Origin: CAYVVT01 sp964454335
GTDB lineage: Bacteria; Fidelibacterota; UBA8477; JABMPR01
Length of the DNA stretch: 64,000 nucleotides
NCBI GenBank assembly: GCA_964454335.1
Contig: CAYVVT010000006.1
Span: 1 to 64,000 of the forward strand
Reading direction: 5' to 3'
Below, in pieces: positions 37,015-45,482 of this stretch. Made by a program: the position numbers and the translations under genes. Position 1 is the stretch's first letter, and every line of letters starts with the position of its first letter. A model generated the notes under the pieces. It did not search any database. It was given only the letters and a program-made list of their open reading frames with translations, and was not told the DNA's origin.

Positions 37015-37336
37015 TATTAAAAAACCCTGTACTGAGGCGTTTAATTCAATGCATTTGCACTACAACAACGGTATCGGGAGAGTGTTCCCGAAGCACGATA
37101 AAAATAGCCCTCTGATCGGTTGACAGTAGAGATAAAATGGAGCTTCACGCATAAAGCCGTGGTTCCCAGTAGATGACCCGTCTGAGCAACGGTCATCCGC
37201 CAGGGGGGAATGGCGACTTCCCGCCGAATCGGCTGGAACAAGCTTTCCTTCCCGCGAAAGCTCGAGGTTTCCTGCGAAGGCGGATGGAAGGGGCGATGAT
37301 TCTCAGACAGCCCCCTACCGTAACGGCACTGGCGTC
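37015..37336. other. Non-coding gap of 322 bp
   Basis: The gap separates the ferredoxin start from the stop of the transporter gene. The half next to the ferredoxin is AT-rich and must hold its promoter, but no -35/-10 pair stands out. A short inverted repeat, TCGGGAGAGTGTTCCCGA, lies at 37073-37090. The other half is a GC-richer stretch with no repeat, RNA or ORF I can support. Confidence 0.5.
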
Positions 37337-38698
37337 CTATATGAGACCCAATCCATTTAGTAGTACGATAGCGATGAGCAACGGCGCCACAAAGCGCAGG
37401 AAGACCATCCAAACCGGTCCGAACCATGTATAGGTTTCGAACAGCCGTTCAGCTCCTTCGCGCATATGTCGGTAGACCTCATCAAGTCGCCAGATCCAGG
37501 CAACAAAGATGGCGATAAGCAATCCGCCGAAGGGCAGCAGGATATTCGATGCCAGGTAATCGACGATATCAAAGAATGTCATTCCAAAGATCTTGGCGTC
37601 TGCCAGCAGATTGAAGCTCAGCGCCGAGGGTACACCAAGCAGGAAAATGGAGATCCCAAAGACGAGGACGGCCTTATGGCGGTCCCATTGCTTCTCATCG
37701 ACGAAATAGGCCACCACGACCTCCAGCAGGGAGATGGCTGATGTAATGGCCGCGATCCCCAGGAGAAGGAAGAAGAGAAATCCGAAGAAGCCTCCCCCGG
37801 GCATACCGGCGAAAACTGCAGGAAGTGTGTGGAAGATGAGTCCCGGTCCGGCAGCGGGATTCAATCCCGAGGCAAATACCGCAGTAAAGATGGCCACGCC
37901 GGCCATAAGTGCGATGAGTGTGTCCAGGAAAACGATCTGGAAGGAAGCCAGGGGTACGCTGTCCTGCTTCGACATGTAGCTGCCATAGGTCATCATGGCG
38001 CCCATACCCAGACTTAGTGTAAAGAAAGCGTGACCCAGGGCGATGAGGATGCTCTGGGCGTTGATCTTGCTCCAGTCCGGGGACCAGAGGAAACGCATGC
38101 CGGCATCGGCGCCATCAAGGGTAAGTCCGCGGATCATGAGGGCTACGAGAATAAAGAACAGGACCGGCATGAGGATCTTGCTGCTGCGTTCGATGCCTTT
38201 CTGGACCCCGCGGTAAACGATGAGCATGGTGACGATGAAAAAGGTCATATGAAATCCGAGGGTCCACCAGGGATTGCCTGAAAGCCGTTCAAAGATGGCA
38301 CCGGCCTCTTCCGGTGAATTGATGTTCATATAGGAATCCCGGAGAGATTCCACCACGTAACCTAGGGTCCAGCCGCCGACCACGCTGTAGAAGGAGAGAA
38401 TAAGGAAACCGGCCAGGATGCCCATGCCACCGACGGCGATCCAACCGGTATTGCCGGACAGTTTCCTGAATGCGCCTACGGGATTCCGCTGTGTGGTGCG
38501 TCCCAGGAGAACCTCGGCCATGAGTACGGGAAAACCGATGATGCCGATACAGATGAGATAGATGAAGATGAAGGCTGCGCCGCCATTCTCTCCGGCGATA
38601 TAGGGGAACTTCCAGATATTCCCCAGGCCAATGGCTGATCCGGTGGCTGCCAGGATAAATCCGATCTTGGAGCCCCAGCGTTCTCTATTCTCTGTCAT
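37337..38698 (-). CDS. Sodium-dependent transporter (NSS/SNF family)
   Basis: LeuT-type symporter of 453 aa with about 11-12 membrane helices. The N terminus RWGSKIGFILAATGSAIGLG plus NIWKFPYIAGENGGAAFIF carries the unwound helix-1 sodium and substrate site; SLGMGAMMTYGSY is the helix-6 unwound region. Substrates in the family are amino acids or amines; this one is not identifiable. It overlaps the following DUF5683 gene's stop by 14 nt, so the two are translationally linked. Confidence 0.92.
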   Translation of the reverse strand: MTENRERWGSKIGFILAATGSAIGLGNIWKFPYIAGENGGAAFIFIYLICIGIIGFPVLMAEVLLGRTTQRNPVGAFRKLSGNTGWIAVGGMGILAGFLILSFYSVVGGWTLGYVVESLRDSYMNINSPEEAGAIFERLSGNPWWTLGFHMTFFIVTMLIVYRGVQKGIERSSKILMPVLFFILVALMIRGLTLDGADAGMRFLWSPDWSKINAQSILIALGHAFFTLSLGMGAMMTYGSYMSKQDSVPLASFQIVFLDTLIALMAGVAIFTAVFASGLNPAAGPGLIFHTLPAVFAGMPGGGFFGFLFFLLLGIAAITSAISLLEVVVAYFVDEKQWDRHKAVLVFGISIFLLGVPSALSFNLLADAKIFGMTFFDIVDYLASNILLPFGGLLIAIFVAWIWRLDEVYRHMREGAERLFETYTWFGPVWMVFLRFVAPLLIAIVLLNGLGLI

Positions 38699-39137
38699 TG
38701 TCTATCCCTATTTCTTGCGGTTCAACGGTTAGTGTGTCATCCGGGACGGTGTCGATCACCTCATAGGAGTCAAAATCCCAGAGATGGGCATCAATAAATG
38801 CGTCCAGCAGACTGATGGTCCAGGTGAGTCCCATGAGCCAGGCGTAGTCATTGCGTGTGCGGTGCAGGCTGCTGATGTTCGTACTGCCTTCCCCGGCTGC
38901 ATTGTAGGCCTGTACAGCCTGATCATATTCATAGGTGAAGTAGCTGAAGGTTCCCAGATAGAGAATGCTTTTCAGATAGCGCTGGTTATAGAGCTGACCC
39001 ATACCGGGGATCACCGATAGGAACAGGGCCAGTCGTGGATTCTTGGAGCGGGTTGAATCCACCTGACTTGGCTCAGCGCTGAGAACTGAGGACACTGAGA
39101 CCAGAAGAATGAATATGGTGGTGAGGCAGCGCAACAT
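38685..39137 (-). CDS. DUF5683-like membrane protein
   Basis: The 150-aa protein has a signal peptide (CLTTIFILLVSVSSVLSA) and the segment NPRLALFLSVIPGMGQLYNQRYLKS, which is the P-G-x-GQ-x-YN core of the DUF5683/TM2-like family. It then has two hydrophobic stretches and an acidic tail. Role unknown. Its gene lies 1 nt from ridA and overlaps the transporter start, forming a three-gene run. Confidence 0.75.
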   Translation of the reverse strand: MLRCLTTIFILLVSVSSVLSAEPSQVDSTRSKNPRLALFLSVIPGMGQLYNQRYLKSILYLGTFSYFTYEYDQAVQAYNAAGEGSTNISSLHRTRNDYAWLMGLTWTISLLDAFIDAHLWDFDSYEVIDTVPDDTLTVEPQEIGIDNDRE

Positions 39138-39138
39138 T

Positions 39139-39519
39139 CTACAGGGTGGCTACCACGTCGATCTCAACATCCGTTCCCAGGGGCAGGGCGGCGACCTGGA
39201 CAGTAGCCCGGGCAGGAGCATTCTCGGCTGCGAAGTATTCACCGTAGACGGCATTCAGTTCCGGGAACAGGCCCATGTCAGTGATGTAGATGTTGGTCTT
39301 GACGACCTTGCTGAAATCGCTGCCGGCTTCAGAGAGGATGGCGGCGAGATTGGCCATGACCCGATGCACACGGTCCTGGAAGGAGCCTGACACCAGCTCA
39401 CCGGTCGAAGGATCCAGGGGGATCTGCCCGGCGGTGAATAGCATGCCGTTGCTGACCACCGCCTGATTATAGGGACCGATAGCCGCGGGTGCTGCCGGTG
39501 TCGATATGATCGTTTTCAT
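39139..39519 (-). CDS. ridA: RidA-family reactive enamine/imine deaminase
   Basis: Trimeric enzyme of 126 aa that hydrolyses reactive 2-aminoacrylate and related imines. The conserved segments are AIGPYNQAVVSNGMLFTAGQIP, VMANLAAILSEAGSDFSKVVKTNIYITDMG and PARATVQVAALPLGTDVEIDVVA, with the substrate-binding arginine in PARAT near residue 105. It is the last backbone gene before the integron integrase, 83 bp from the intI stop. Confidence 0.95.
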   Translation of the reverse strand: MKTIISTPAAPAAIGPYNQAVVSNGMLFTAGQIPLDPSTGELVSGSFQDRVHRVMANLAAILSEAGSDFSKVVKTNIYITDMGLFPELNAVYGEYFAAENAPARATVQVAALPLGTDVEIDVVATL

Positions 39520-39602
39520 AATGCCCTCTATTGAATTTCTACTAAGTAAAACGTCTGGACATGGATGTCAAAAGAAACCACGTGAAAAATGGGCTGCAGG
39601 CA

Positions 39603-40565
39603 TCAAAGGTCAAGAGGGGATTTCACACCATGCTGGCTGATCTTGAGCACATGGGTATATATCATGGTGGTGCGGACGTCCTTATGCCCAAGCAGTTCCT
39701 GTACGGTGCGGATGTCACTGCCATTTTCCAGGAGGTGAGTGGCAAAGGAATGGCGAAAGGTATGGCAACTTCCTTTCTTGCAGACACCGGATCGCAGAAC
39801 GGCTTTGTGAACTGCGGATTGCAGGGAGGTTGGATAGACGTGATGTCTGAAGGGTTTACCTGTTGTTTTATTGAATGTCAGTTCCTTGGCGGGAAAGAGA
39901 TACATCCATTTCCAGGTACGGGCCGCATTCTGATATTTTCGGCTGAGAGCATCCGGCATGGTAATGCGGATGTCTGGATTGGCCTGATCCTTCTTGAAGA
40001 TCTGCTCAGCATGGTTGATCTGCCGGTGTATGGCGGGCAGAAGGGATGTAGGAAGCATGGTGAGTCGATCCTTATCCCCTTTTGCGACGTAAACATGGAT
40101 CTGTTTGTATTCCGGGTCCAGGTCCTTGATGCGCAGGGTGACACATTCATTCAAGCGGAGGCCGGAGCCGTACATCAACCTGGCCATGAGTTTGTAGCGG
40201 GGATCTTTCAGGGCGGACAGGACCTGGTGCACTTCTTTCTTTGAGTACACCACTGGCAGTTTGCGTTTCCGTTTCGGTCGGACGAAGGTTTCGACCTTCT
40301 CGAGGTCGATGCCTAGCACGCGTCGGTAGAGGAAGAGGATGGCGTTCAGGGCCTGGTTCTGTGTAGAGGCAGCCACTTTTTCCTCACTGGCCAGGAAGCT
40401 GAGATAGTCTTCGATATGCTTTGCTTCGAGTTCACGTGGATGTTTCAGCTTGTGGAAGTGGATGAAGCGTGTGATCCACTGGACGTAGGTTTTTTCTGTT
40501 CTGGTACTGAGATGACGCAGTCGGCAGATCCGACGCACCTCATCCAGAAGAGGTGATCTTCTCAT
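39603..40565 (-). CDS. intI: Integron integrase (tyrosine recombinase)
   Basis: Site-specific recombinase of 320 aa that inserts and excises cassettes at attI and attC. An N-terminal SAM-like DNA-binding domain covers about 1-95. The catalytic set is Arg137 (GSGLRLNE), Lys165, His268, Arg271 (HTFRHSFATH), His294 (LLGHKD) and Tyr303 (MIYTHV). Residues about 198-226, with the segment RTWKWMYLFPA, form the extra IntI patch that separates integron integrases from XerC/D. The gene points away from a plus-strand cassette array, the standard layout. Start ATG follows GAGGG. All catalytic residues are present and the frame is intact, so it may be active. Confidence 0.96.
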   Translation of the reverse strand: MRRSPLLDEVRRICRLRHLSTRTEKTYVQWITRFIHFHKLKHPRELEAKHIEDYLSFLASEEKVAASTQNQALNAILFLYRRVLGIDLEKVETFVRPKRKRKLPVVYSKKEVHQVLSALKDPRYKLMARLMYGSGLRLNECVTLRIKDLDPEYKQIHVYVAKGDKDRLTMLPTSLLPAIHRQINHAEQIFKKDQANPDIRITMPDALSRKYQNAARTWKWMYLFPAKELTFNKTTGKPFRHHVYPTSLQSAVHKAVLRSGVCKKGSCHTFRHSFATHLLENGSDIRTVQELLGHKDVRTTMIYTHVLKISQHGVKSPLDL

Positions 40566-40613
40566 TTTTCCCTCGTTTTATCGTTTGGTTAGTCGAACTT
40601 TGGGCGACTGGAA

Positions 40614-40619
40614 ATTATA
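40614..40619 (-). promoter_or_regulatory. Extended -10 of the probable intI promoter
   Basis: On the minus strand TGGTATAAT is a perfect extended -10 box, 49 bp before the intI ATG. The upstream TTTTGA is a poor -35 and sits at a short spacing, consistent with an extended -10 promoter. No recognisable LexA box was seen next to it. Confidence 0.5.
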
Positions 40620-40739
40620 CCAATTCCGGTCATTTCAAAAGGGGGTTATGTATTCACGTGCGATTAAACCAGCGAAATTCCACAAGATTGTGCGATCTGC
40701 GCGGATCCTCGCGGCCCAACTCCCCATTCTACAACATCA

Positions 40740-40806
40740 ATTCTTCCCTTCTTACAAAAGAGTCCATATGGGAGGGGATGCAAAAGTGTATAGTGCGTAG
40801 TTAGGA
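40740..40806 (+). other. Probable attI recombination site
   Basis: The insertion core G-TTAGGA at 40800-40806 lies between intI and the first cassette. It is identified because the left core of the first attC (TCCTAAC at 42207) is its exact reverse complement, extending to 9 bp (GTTAGGAGG with CCTCCTAAC). The left limit is a guess. The 40566-40739 part of the intergenic region has no supported gene; its short plus-strand frames look like noise. Confidence 0.6.
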
Positions 40807-40814
40807 GGATTATT

Positions 40815-42203
40815 TTGGATGCTCTTGTTGGTCATCGACGACTCCACTTGATATGCACCATCGTGATCCTGGTTGGATCTGAAGCTTGGACCAGCGATTA
40901 TCACGTTCCGGCTGATTATCCGACTATCCAAGAAGCTTTGGATGTTACTGATCACGGTGATCGGGTTTTGGTATCATCTGGAATCTATTTGGAAAATATT
41001 ATATGGCCGCCTCGCTCTGAAATTCAGTTGATTGGTACTGGGCCTGACAGTTGTGTAGTTGATGGAAACGAAATTGCCCCTGTTATCTGGTTCCAATTCA
41101 ATCCTGATTACGCAAGCTATTTCGAGTCAACCCAAGTACGAGGATTTACCCTGATCAATGGCTTCTCATCACATGGGGGAGGCATACGAATCGATATGGA
41201 TAAACCCACAATTCGCGAAGTTATCATCACCGATTGTAATGCTACTACAGCCGGAGGTGGGATTTGGTCAGGAGGCGGTTCACCCACGATTCGAGACTGC
41301 AAGATTACTAACAACTCAGCATGGAATGGAGGTGGCTTAGCTACTGAAAACGATGGTTTCATTGTTCGTGACTCAGAAATTTATTACAACACCGCATCAA
41401 GCCGTGGCGGCGGCATATATCTTGGTTCCGAGGCTGAAATCGATATCCGAACATCTTTGATTTCACACAATATCGCACTTGGTAGTTCATATGGTGGAGG
41501 AGCACATGTTGGAAGCTATTCAACTGTTAATACCAATCATGTAACCTTCAGTGAAAACACAGCACTATATGGTTCTGCAGTCTATTCATCACCGAATTCT
41601 ACAAGCGAATTTAAGAACTGCATTTTCTGGGAGAACGACTCCTGGGGGGAGACTGAACATCAAGTCCAGAGTAATTCCGGTTCAATCACGATTCTGTACA
41701 CTGATATTCAATATGGTTTTGAAGGGATACTTCATAACAATAATGACTTAATCCAGTGGCTCTCTGGAAACATTAACTCTGATCCTTTGTTTTGCCAACC
41801 CGGGATGGTGAACTTTTCTCTGGCTGAAGATTCACCCTGTATATCTTCGGGCCAATTTGGATCGAACATGGGATACGAGAATATTGGCTGTACGACTGGA
41901 ATAGAGAATGTAGTTGTTATTCCTTCCACTCTGAAAATTGCATCAAATTATCCTGATCCATTTAACAGCACGACAAATATCGATTACTCGCTATCCAATG
42001 GAAGCTCACTCCATATCACTATTTATAACATAAACGGTCAAATCGTTAGCGAGCAGTATAGTGAATATTTATCTCCGGGAATGTATAGATTTGTATGGAA
42101 CGGTATGAATCATAATGGTGAGAAGCTTAAATCTGGGATTTACTTTTCCTTATTCAAAACTGATTGGTTTAGCATGACTGAGAAGCTGGTGTTCATCCGA
42201 TAA
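40815..42203 (+). CDS. Cassette 1: secreted parallel beta-helix protein with C-terminal sorting domain
   Basis: The 462-aa protein has a signal peptide (LICTIVILVGSEAWT). It then has the start of a pectate-lyase-like helix (YPTIQEALDVTDHGDRVLV) and repeated rungs with GGGI/GGGL turns (about 105-290), typical of right-handed PbH1 beta-helices. From about residue 380 a C-terminal domain follows (NYPDPFNSTTNIDYSL...ITIYNINGQIV...KSGIYFSLF...KLVFIR), of the T9SS/FlgD-Ig type. Start TTG 40815 is chosen because AGGAGG lies 6 nt upstream; this ribosome site overlaps the attI core GTTAGGAGG, so it is supplied at the junction. Probably a cell-surface protein; ligand unknown. Confidence 0.85.
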   Translation: MDALVGHRRLHLICTIVILVGSEAWTSDYHVPADYPTIQEALDVTDHGDRVLVSSGIYLENIIWPPRSEIQLIGTGPDSCVVDGNEIAPVIWFQFNPDYASYFESTQVRGFTLINGFSSHGGGIRIDMDKPTIREVIITDCNATTAGGGIWSGGGSPTIRDCKITNNSAWNGGGLATENDGFIVRDSEIYYNTASSRGGGIYLGSEAEIDIRTSLISHNIALGSSYGGGAHVGSYSTVNTNHVTFSENTALYGSAVYSSPNSTSEFKNCIFWENDSWGETEHQVQSNSGSITILYTDIQYGFEGILHNNNDLIQWLSGNINSDPLFCQPGMVNFSLAEDSPCISSGQFGSNMGYENIGCTTGIENVVVIPSTLKIASNYPDPFNSTTNIDYSLSNGSSLHITIYNINGQIVSEQYSEYLSPGMYRFVWNGMNHNGEKLKSGIYFSLFKTDWFSMTEKLVFIR

Positions 42204-42206
42204 ACC

Positions 42207-42334
42207 TCCTAACATGCGCCTAGAGCAGATGGCAGAATGAACAGTACCAAGCTATTGCCAATGAGAAAAGGCCAAATAAACGTGTATATCGAACTCATAG
42301 ACCTGGCCACTGCTCAAGCGCAGGTCCGTTAGGC
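42207..42334 (+). repeat. attC1 (128 bp)
   Basis: Left core TCCTAAC and right core GTTAGGC. The arms carry TGCGCCTAGAGCAG on the left and GCTCAAGCGCAGGTCC on the right. The left core is complementary to the attI-side core of cassette 1. Confidence 0.92.
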
Positions 42335-42429
42335 GGACATGCTAATAATTAGCTCTAATATATTTCCTATTAAAGCGAAACTCGTGCTAGTACTAATTCA
42401 TACCATCAGGTCAATGAGCTAGAAATTCT

Positions 42430-43020
42430 ATGTCACAGGAGATATTCAATTGGGTGTGGCTTGTATTACTGATCGTAATCATCACTGTACGAAAAGCACA
42501 TGAACGCAAGGCGGGGCAACGCACAGGCTTGAAGGGTAACCCGCCTCTTGAGGCAATCCTGATGATGCTTTGGGGGATAGCGGCTAGCGTGCTACCAGCA
42601 GTCTTTATATTCGGTACATGGCTCGACTTTGCAGATTTCCCTTTTGAGGTTTATGCGTTGGCTGGATATACCGGCACAGCCCTATTCCTGATCTCAATCT
42701 GGTTATTGCATCGCTCACATACAGATCTCGGTAAATCATGGTCACCTCGCGTCGAGCCCGATCCTGAGCGTCGGTTAGTAATTAAGGGAGTTTATAAGAA
42801 TATTCGTCACCCTATGTATGCTGCACATGTACTGTGGGGGATAGCTCAAATCCTCCTCATTCCCAATTTCATCGCTGGACCGCTTGCGTTAATTCTGATT
42901 CTAGCCGTAATTAGTATTAGAATTCCACGAGAGGAGGAATCAATGATTGGATTATTTGGTGACGAGTACCATCAGTACATGAAAAAATCAGGCAGGATTA
43001 TCCCTAGATTGACTAGCTAA
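42430..43020 (+). CDS. Cassette 2: ICMT-like membrane methyltransferase family protein
   Basis: The 196-aa protein has about five hydrophobic segments. The C-terminal half carries the isoprenylcysteine carboxyl methyltransferase/PEMT pattern: WSPRVEPDPERRLVIKGVYK, then IRHPMYAAHVLWGIAQ (the R-H-P-x-Y core), and REEESMIGLFGDEYHQYMKK with the E-E motif. Members are SAM-dependent methylases of lipids or small hydrophobic molecules, or isoprenoid-modifying enzymes; substrate is not readable. ATG at 42430 lies about 95 bp after attC1. It ends 33 bp before attC2. Confidence 0.82.
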   Translation: MSQEIFNWVWLVLLIVIITVRKAHERKAGQRTGLKGNPPLEAILMMLWGIAASVLPAVFIFGTWLDFADFPFEVYALAGYTGTALFLISIWLLHRSHTDLGKSWSPRVEPDPERRLVIKGVYKNIRHPMYAAHVLWGIAQILLIPNFIAGPLALILILAVISIRIPREEESMIGLFGDEYHQYMKKSGRIIPRLTS

Positions 43021-43053
43021 TTTTTGATGGTTCTTTTATAGATAGCAATGCTC

Positions 43054-43186
43054 GCCTAACAAGCGCCTAGAGCAGACAGGAATCGGTTACTAGCCAGGAG
43101 AGACGAGGGGGTATGAAACATCACGACAAAGAAGTACTGACTCGCAGCAAGGTCTCCCCTGCTGCTCAGTCGCAGATCCGTTAGAA
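43054..43186 (+). repeat. attC2 (133 bp)
   Basis: Left core GCCTAAC, right core GTTAGAA; arms AAGCGCCTAGAGCAG and CTGCTCAGTCGCAGATCC. The left core complements the cassette-2 5' core GTTAGGC. Confidence 0.95.
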
Positions 43187-43229
43187 AGACATATAGATAT
43201 CAAGGATTGTGTAAACAGGAGGAAATGAA

Positions 43230-43442
43230 ATGTTTGGATTTCTTGAGACAATACTGGAGCTGATCGTATGGGTATCTGCGATAACATTGTGTGTGTTTGG
43301 ATTTAGAGAAAAGGGCGCTGATGGAGCCAGGACTAAATCAGGGAATAAGATGCTTATAATCGGGCTGGTAATCCTCGCTTGTCTAATTCTAATAGGCATT
43401 CCAGAATTTATTGAAGGTTTTAATGCGGGATCTGCGGATTGA
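43230..43442 (+). CDS. Cassette 3: small membrane protein
   Basis: The 70-aa protein has two hydrophobic segments, LETILELIVWVSAITLCVFG and MLIIGLVILACLILIGIP, separated by a charged loop (REKGADGARTKSGNK), and a short acidic tail. AGGAGG precedes ATG at a good distance. No family recognised. Small membrane proteins like this are common in integron cassettes. Confidence 0.7.
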   Translation: MFGFLETILELIVWVSAITLCVFGFREKGADGARTKSGNKMLIIGLVILACLILIGIPEFIEGFNAGSAD

Positions 43443-43486
43443 CAGTACCCGTTAAGGAAGCTGTCTTGAGCTGATTGAATAATGCT

Positions 43487-43614
43487 TTCTAACATGCGCC
43501 TTGAGCAGACGGGAACAACATAGCCTTGAATGGGGGGACCGTGGGGAACCTAAACGAACACAATAACCACTACTACCTTCACGTTCCCGCTGCTCAGTCG
43601 CAGGTCCGTTAGGC
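43487..43614 (+). repeat. attC3 (128 bp)
   Basis: Left core TTCTAAC is the exact complement of the cassette-3 5' core GTTAGAA (9 bp extended). Right core GTTAGGC. Arms ATGCGCCTTGAGCAGACG and CTGCTCAGTCGCAGGTCC. Confidence 0.95.
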
Positions 43615-43723
43615 GCTCCGCCTGAAATGATGGCAATCCACAAATCAGCATAACACCAAAACAGAAATTGCTGCCATCAAAACAGGCCAACACTCACCCA
43701 TATTCTATCTCAAACTCTCTGTC

Positions 43724-43970
43724 CTATTCTATCATGTCCGTGGCCATTTTGATTAAGCGCCGGCCCCACCTGCGTACTTCAAGTATTGTGCTGGTCGACA
43801 CCTCAGCTCCACGGTGCTGCCCGGCTTTTCGTACAAATCGGTTATTAGATAAAAAGCGTTCAAATGCGTGCAGAATCTCACCATCATTCAGATCCTGGTT
43901 GGTCTAAGTACCGAGAGTTGACTCAACAAAGAGGTTTGCGTCTGAAAAGGTCAGGTTTGCAAAGAAAATG
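43724..43970 (-). pseudogene. Cassette 4: degenerate reverse-strand reading frame
   Basis: Cassette 4 (43609-43979) has no convincing plus-strand gene. The minus strand holds a coding-like frame: 59 residues (NDGEILHAFERFLSNN, then RKAGQHRGAEVSTSTILEV, ending KMATDMIE) down to a stop at 43724. It continues upstream past an in-frame TAG at 43904-43906 into ANLTFSDANLFVESTLGT, with no ATG or GTG start. It may be a gene inserted backwards that has lost its start and gained a nonsense codon. No family recognised; the overlapping 79-codon plus frame looks antisense. Confidence 0.35.
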
Positions 43971-43978
43971 ATGCGGGC

Positions 43979-44112
43979 GCCTAACAAGCGCCTGCTGCTG
44001 ACAGGGAACGATGCTATATTAGGACATAATCAGGGGGGTGATTGAACCACCACGAACAAATACCAAGAATTGCTAGCTGCTGCCCTGCAGCAGAGTCGCA
44101 AGTCCGTTAGAG
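43979..44112 (+). repeat. attC4 (134 bp), CTGCTG-arm subtype
   Basis: Left core GCCTAAC (complements the cassette-4 core GTTAGGC; GCGCCTAAC over 9 bp) and right core GTTAGAG. Inner arms are AAGCGCCTGCTGCTG and CAGCAGAGTCGCAAGTCC, so the L boxes differ from attC1-3 but remain complementary to each other. Confidence 0.94.
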
Positions 44113-44140
44113 GGACCGTGAAAACTGTAGATATAGTTAA

Positions 44141-45343
44141 ATGATTAGCCCCAAAAGACATTCCATTCATCGGCTCCTCTTCCTTTCACTCTGCATGTTT
44201 ATTACTCTAAATGCTCTCGAATATGATTTTGACGAAGCTTATGTCATTGCCCTAGTTGCCTCTGGGGAGCTTGTTCCGCCAACTGATCTCCTCAATCGAG
44301 TTGAATCAGAAGTTGAGCAAATTAATGAAGCCTATCCCGCTATGGATTCGTTTTACATGCTTCCCGGCTGGGTACCTGGTAGCCTTATAATTGGTCTTAC
44401 AGATGAGGCTCTAGCACTCTATAACAACGGTGAGTATCACCATCTAGATAGTTTGAACGAAGTATATGGATTAATCGCAATTCAAGGTCCGTTCATTTTT
44501 AGGTATTTCGATCTGGAATTTGAGACTATCTACAATCCATGGCTACTGGGAGACATATACGAGTCAGCGTGGGGAGTTCAATGGGCCGGCCCAGACCTAA
44601 CAACCGATTATCATAGGAAAGAGTTAGTAAGCTACGATTCGACTTCGAGCCTCTATAATTTTGAATATCGTTACGGTGACTGTCCAAACGGTTGTATTTC
44701 ACATCGTCATTGGTATTTCTCCTTCAGTGAGGGTTTGCTTGATTCATTCTATGATGAAGGAGATGAAATATTCAGGGTAGATTTTACACAAGACACAACG
44801 ATTGGTGTCATTCCATTCACTGTTCAGTTCACCGATTGGACGTTACTTGGCTACGGTGCTGACACCGTGGAGAGCATTGCCTGGGATTTTGATGGTGATG
44901 GAGTTGATGATTCATTTGAACAGCATCCCTCTCATACTTACAATGAAATTGGAGCTTTTACTGTAAAACTTACCGTTGAGTATGAAGGTGAAGTTAGAGA
45001 AAGAGTGAAATCAGATTTGATAAGAGTTGTCGAATCTATGTCTACAGCTAACCCGGAGGTGCCCTCGACTCTGATACTTTCTCCACCATATCCGAATCCA
45101 TTTAATCCTGCGGTCACAATCCCTTTTCAGCTGTTCACTAATAGTGATGTGAAGATAAGTATATATGGGATAACCGGAGAAGTTGTGTGGGAGGAGGTCC
45201 TACCAAATCAAAGTGCGGGAACTCATTTCTATAGATGGGATGCTTCCAACTTTAGCTCCGTTCATTTGAACTCTGGACTGTACATTTTAAAGATGAGTAC
45301 AAATACTTGGTCGGAATCTCGTAGACTCATCTTAATGAAATGA
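44141..45343 (+). CDS. Cassette 5: secreted PKD-domain protein with C-terminal sorting domain
   Basis: The 400-aa protein has a signal peptide (LLFLSLCMFITLNALE). Residues about 30-210 do not match a family I know (VGLTDEAL-like segments, aromatic-rich). Residues about 215-295 are a PKD domain (IPFTVQFTDWTLLGYGADT...IAWDFDGDGVDDSFEQHPSHTY). From about residue 305 the T9SS/FlgD-Ig-type domain follows: PPYPNPFNPAVTIPFQL, KISIYGITGEVV, LNSGLYILKM and the final RRLILMK. Likely exported and surface-anchored; substrate unknown. It is one of three cassettes with this tail. Confidence 0.82.
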   Translation: MISPKRHSIHRLLFLSLCMFITLNALEYDFDEAYVIALVASGELVPPTDLLNRVESEVEQINEAYPAMDSFYMLPGWVPGSLIIGLTDEALALYNNGEYHHLDSLNEVYGLIAIQGPFIFRYFDLEFETIYNPWLLGDIYESAWGVQWAGPDLTTDYHRKELVSYDSTSSLYNFEYRYGDCPNGCISHRHWYFSFSEGLLDSFYDEGDEIFRVDFTQDTTIGVIPFTVQFTDWTLLGYGADTVESIAWDFDGDGVDDSFEQHPSHTYNEIGAFTVKLTVEYEGEVRERVKSDLIRVVESMSTANPEVPSTLILSPPYPNPFNPAVTIPFQLFTNSDVKISIYGITGEVVWEEVLPNQSAGTHFYRWDASNFSSVHLNSGLYILKMSTNTWSESRRLILMK

Positions 45344-45347
45344 AGCC

Positions 45348-45473
45348 CTCTAACATGCGCCTAGAGCAGACAGGAACGAACTAGCTCGAAGTATCTACGA
45401 TCGGGGGTTGATTTGTGGAACAGCCAGAATTAACAGAACGCAGACCTGCTGCTCAGTCGCAGGTCCGTTAGAG
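45348..45473 (+). repeat. attC5 (126 bp)
   Basis: Left core CTCTAAC is the exact complement of the cassette-5 5' core GTTAGAG (9 bp extended); right core GTTAGAG. Arms ATGCGCCTAGAGCAGAC and GCTGCTCAGTCGCAGGTCC. Confidence 0.95.
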
Positions 45474-45482
45474 AGATTATTT

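Noticed and set aside
39561..40244. 227-codon plus-strand open frame
   Set aside because: Antisense to intI, whose catalytic residues are all readable.
40553..40804. Short plus-strand frames between intI and the first cassette
   Set aside because: They cover the intI promoter and attI; no ribosome site and no protein-like composition.
43668..43907. 79-codon plus-strand frame in cassette 4
   Set aside because: Serine/arginine-rich and antisense-like; the opposite strand reads more like protein.
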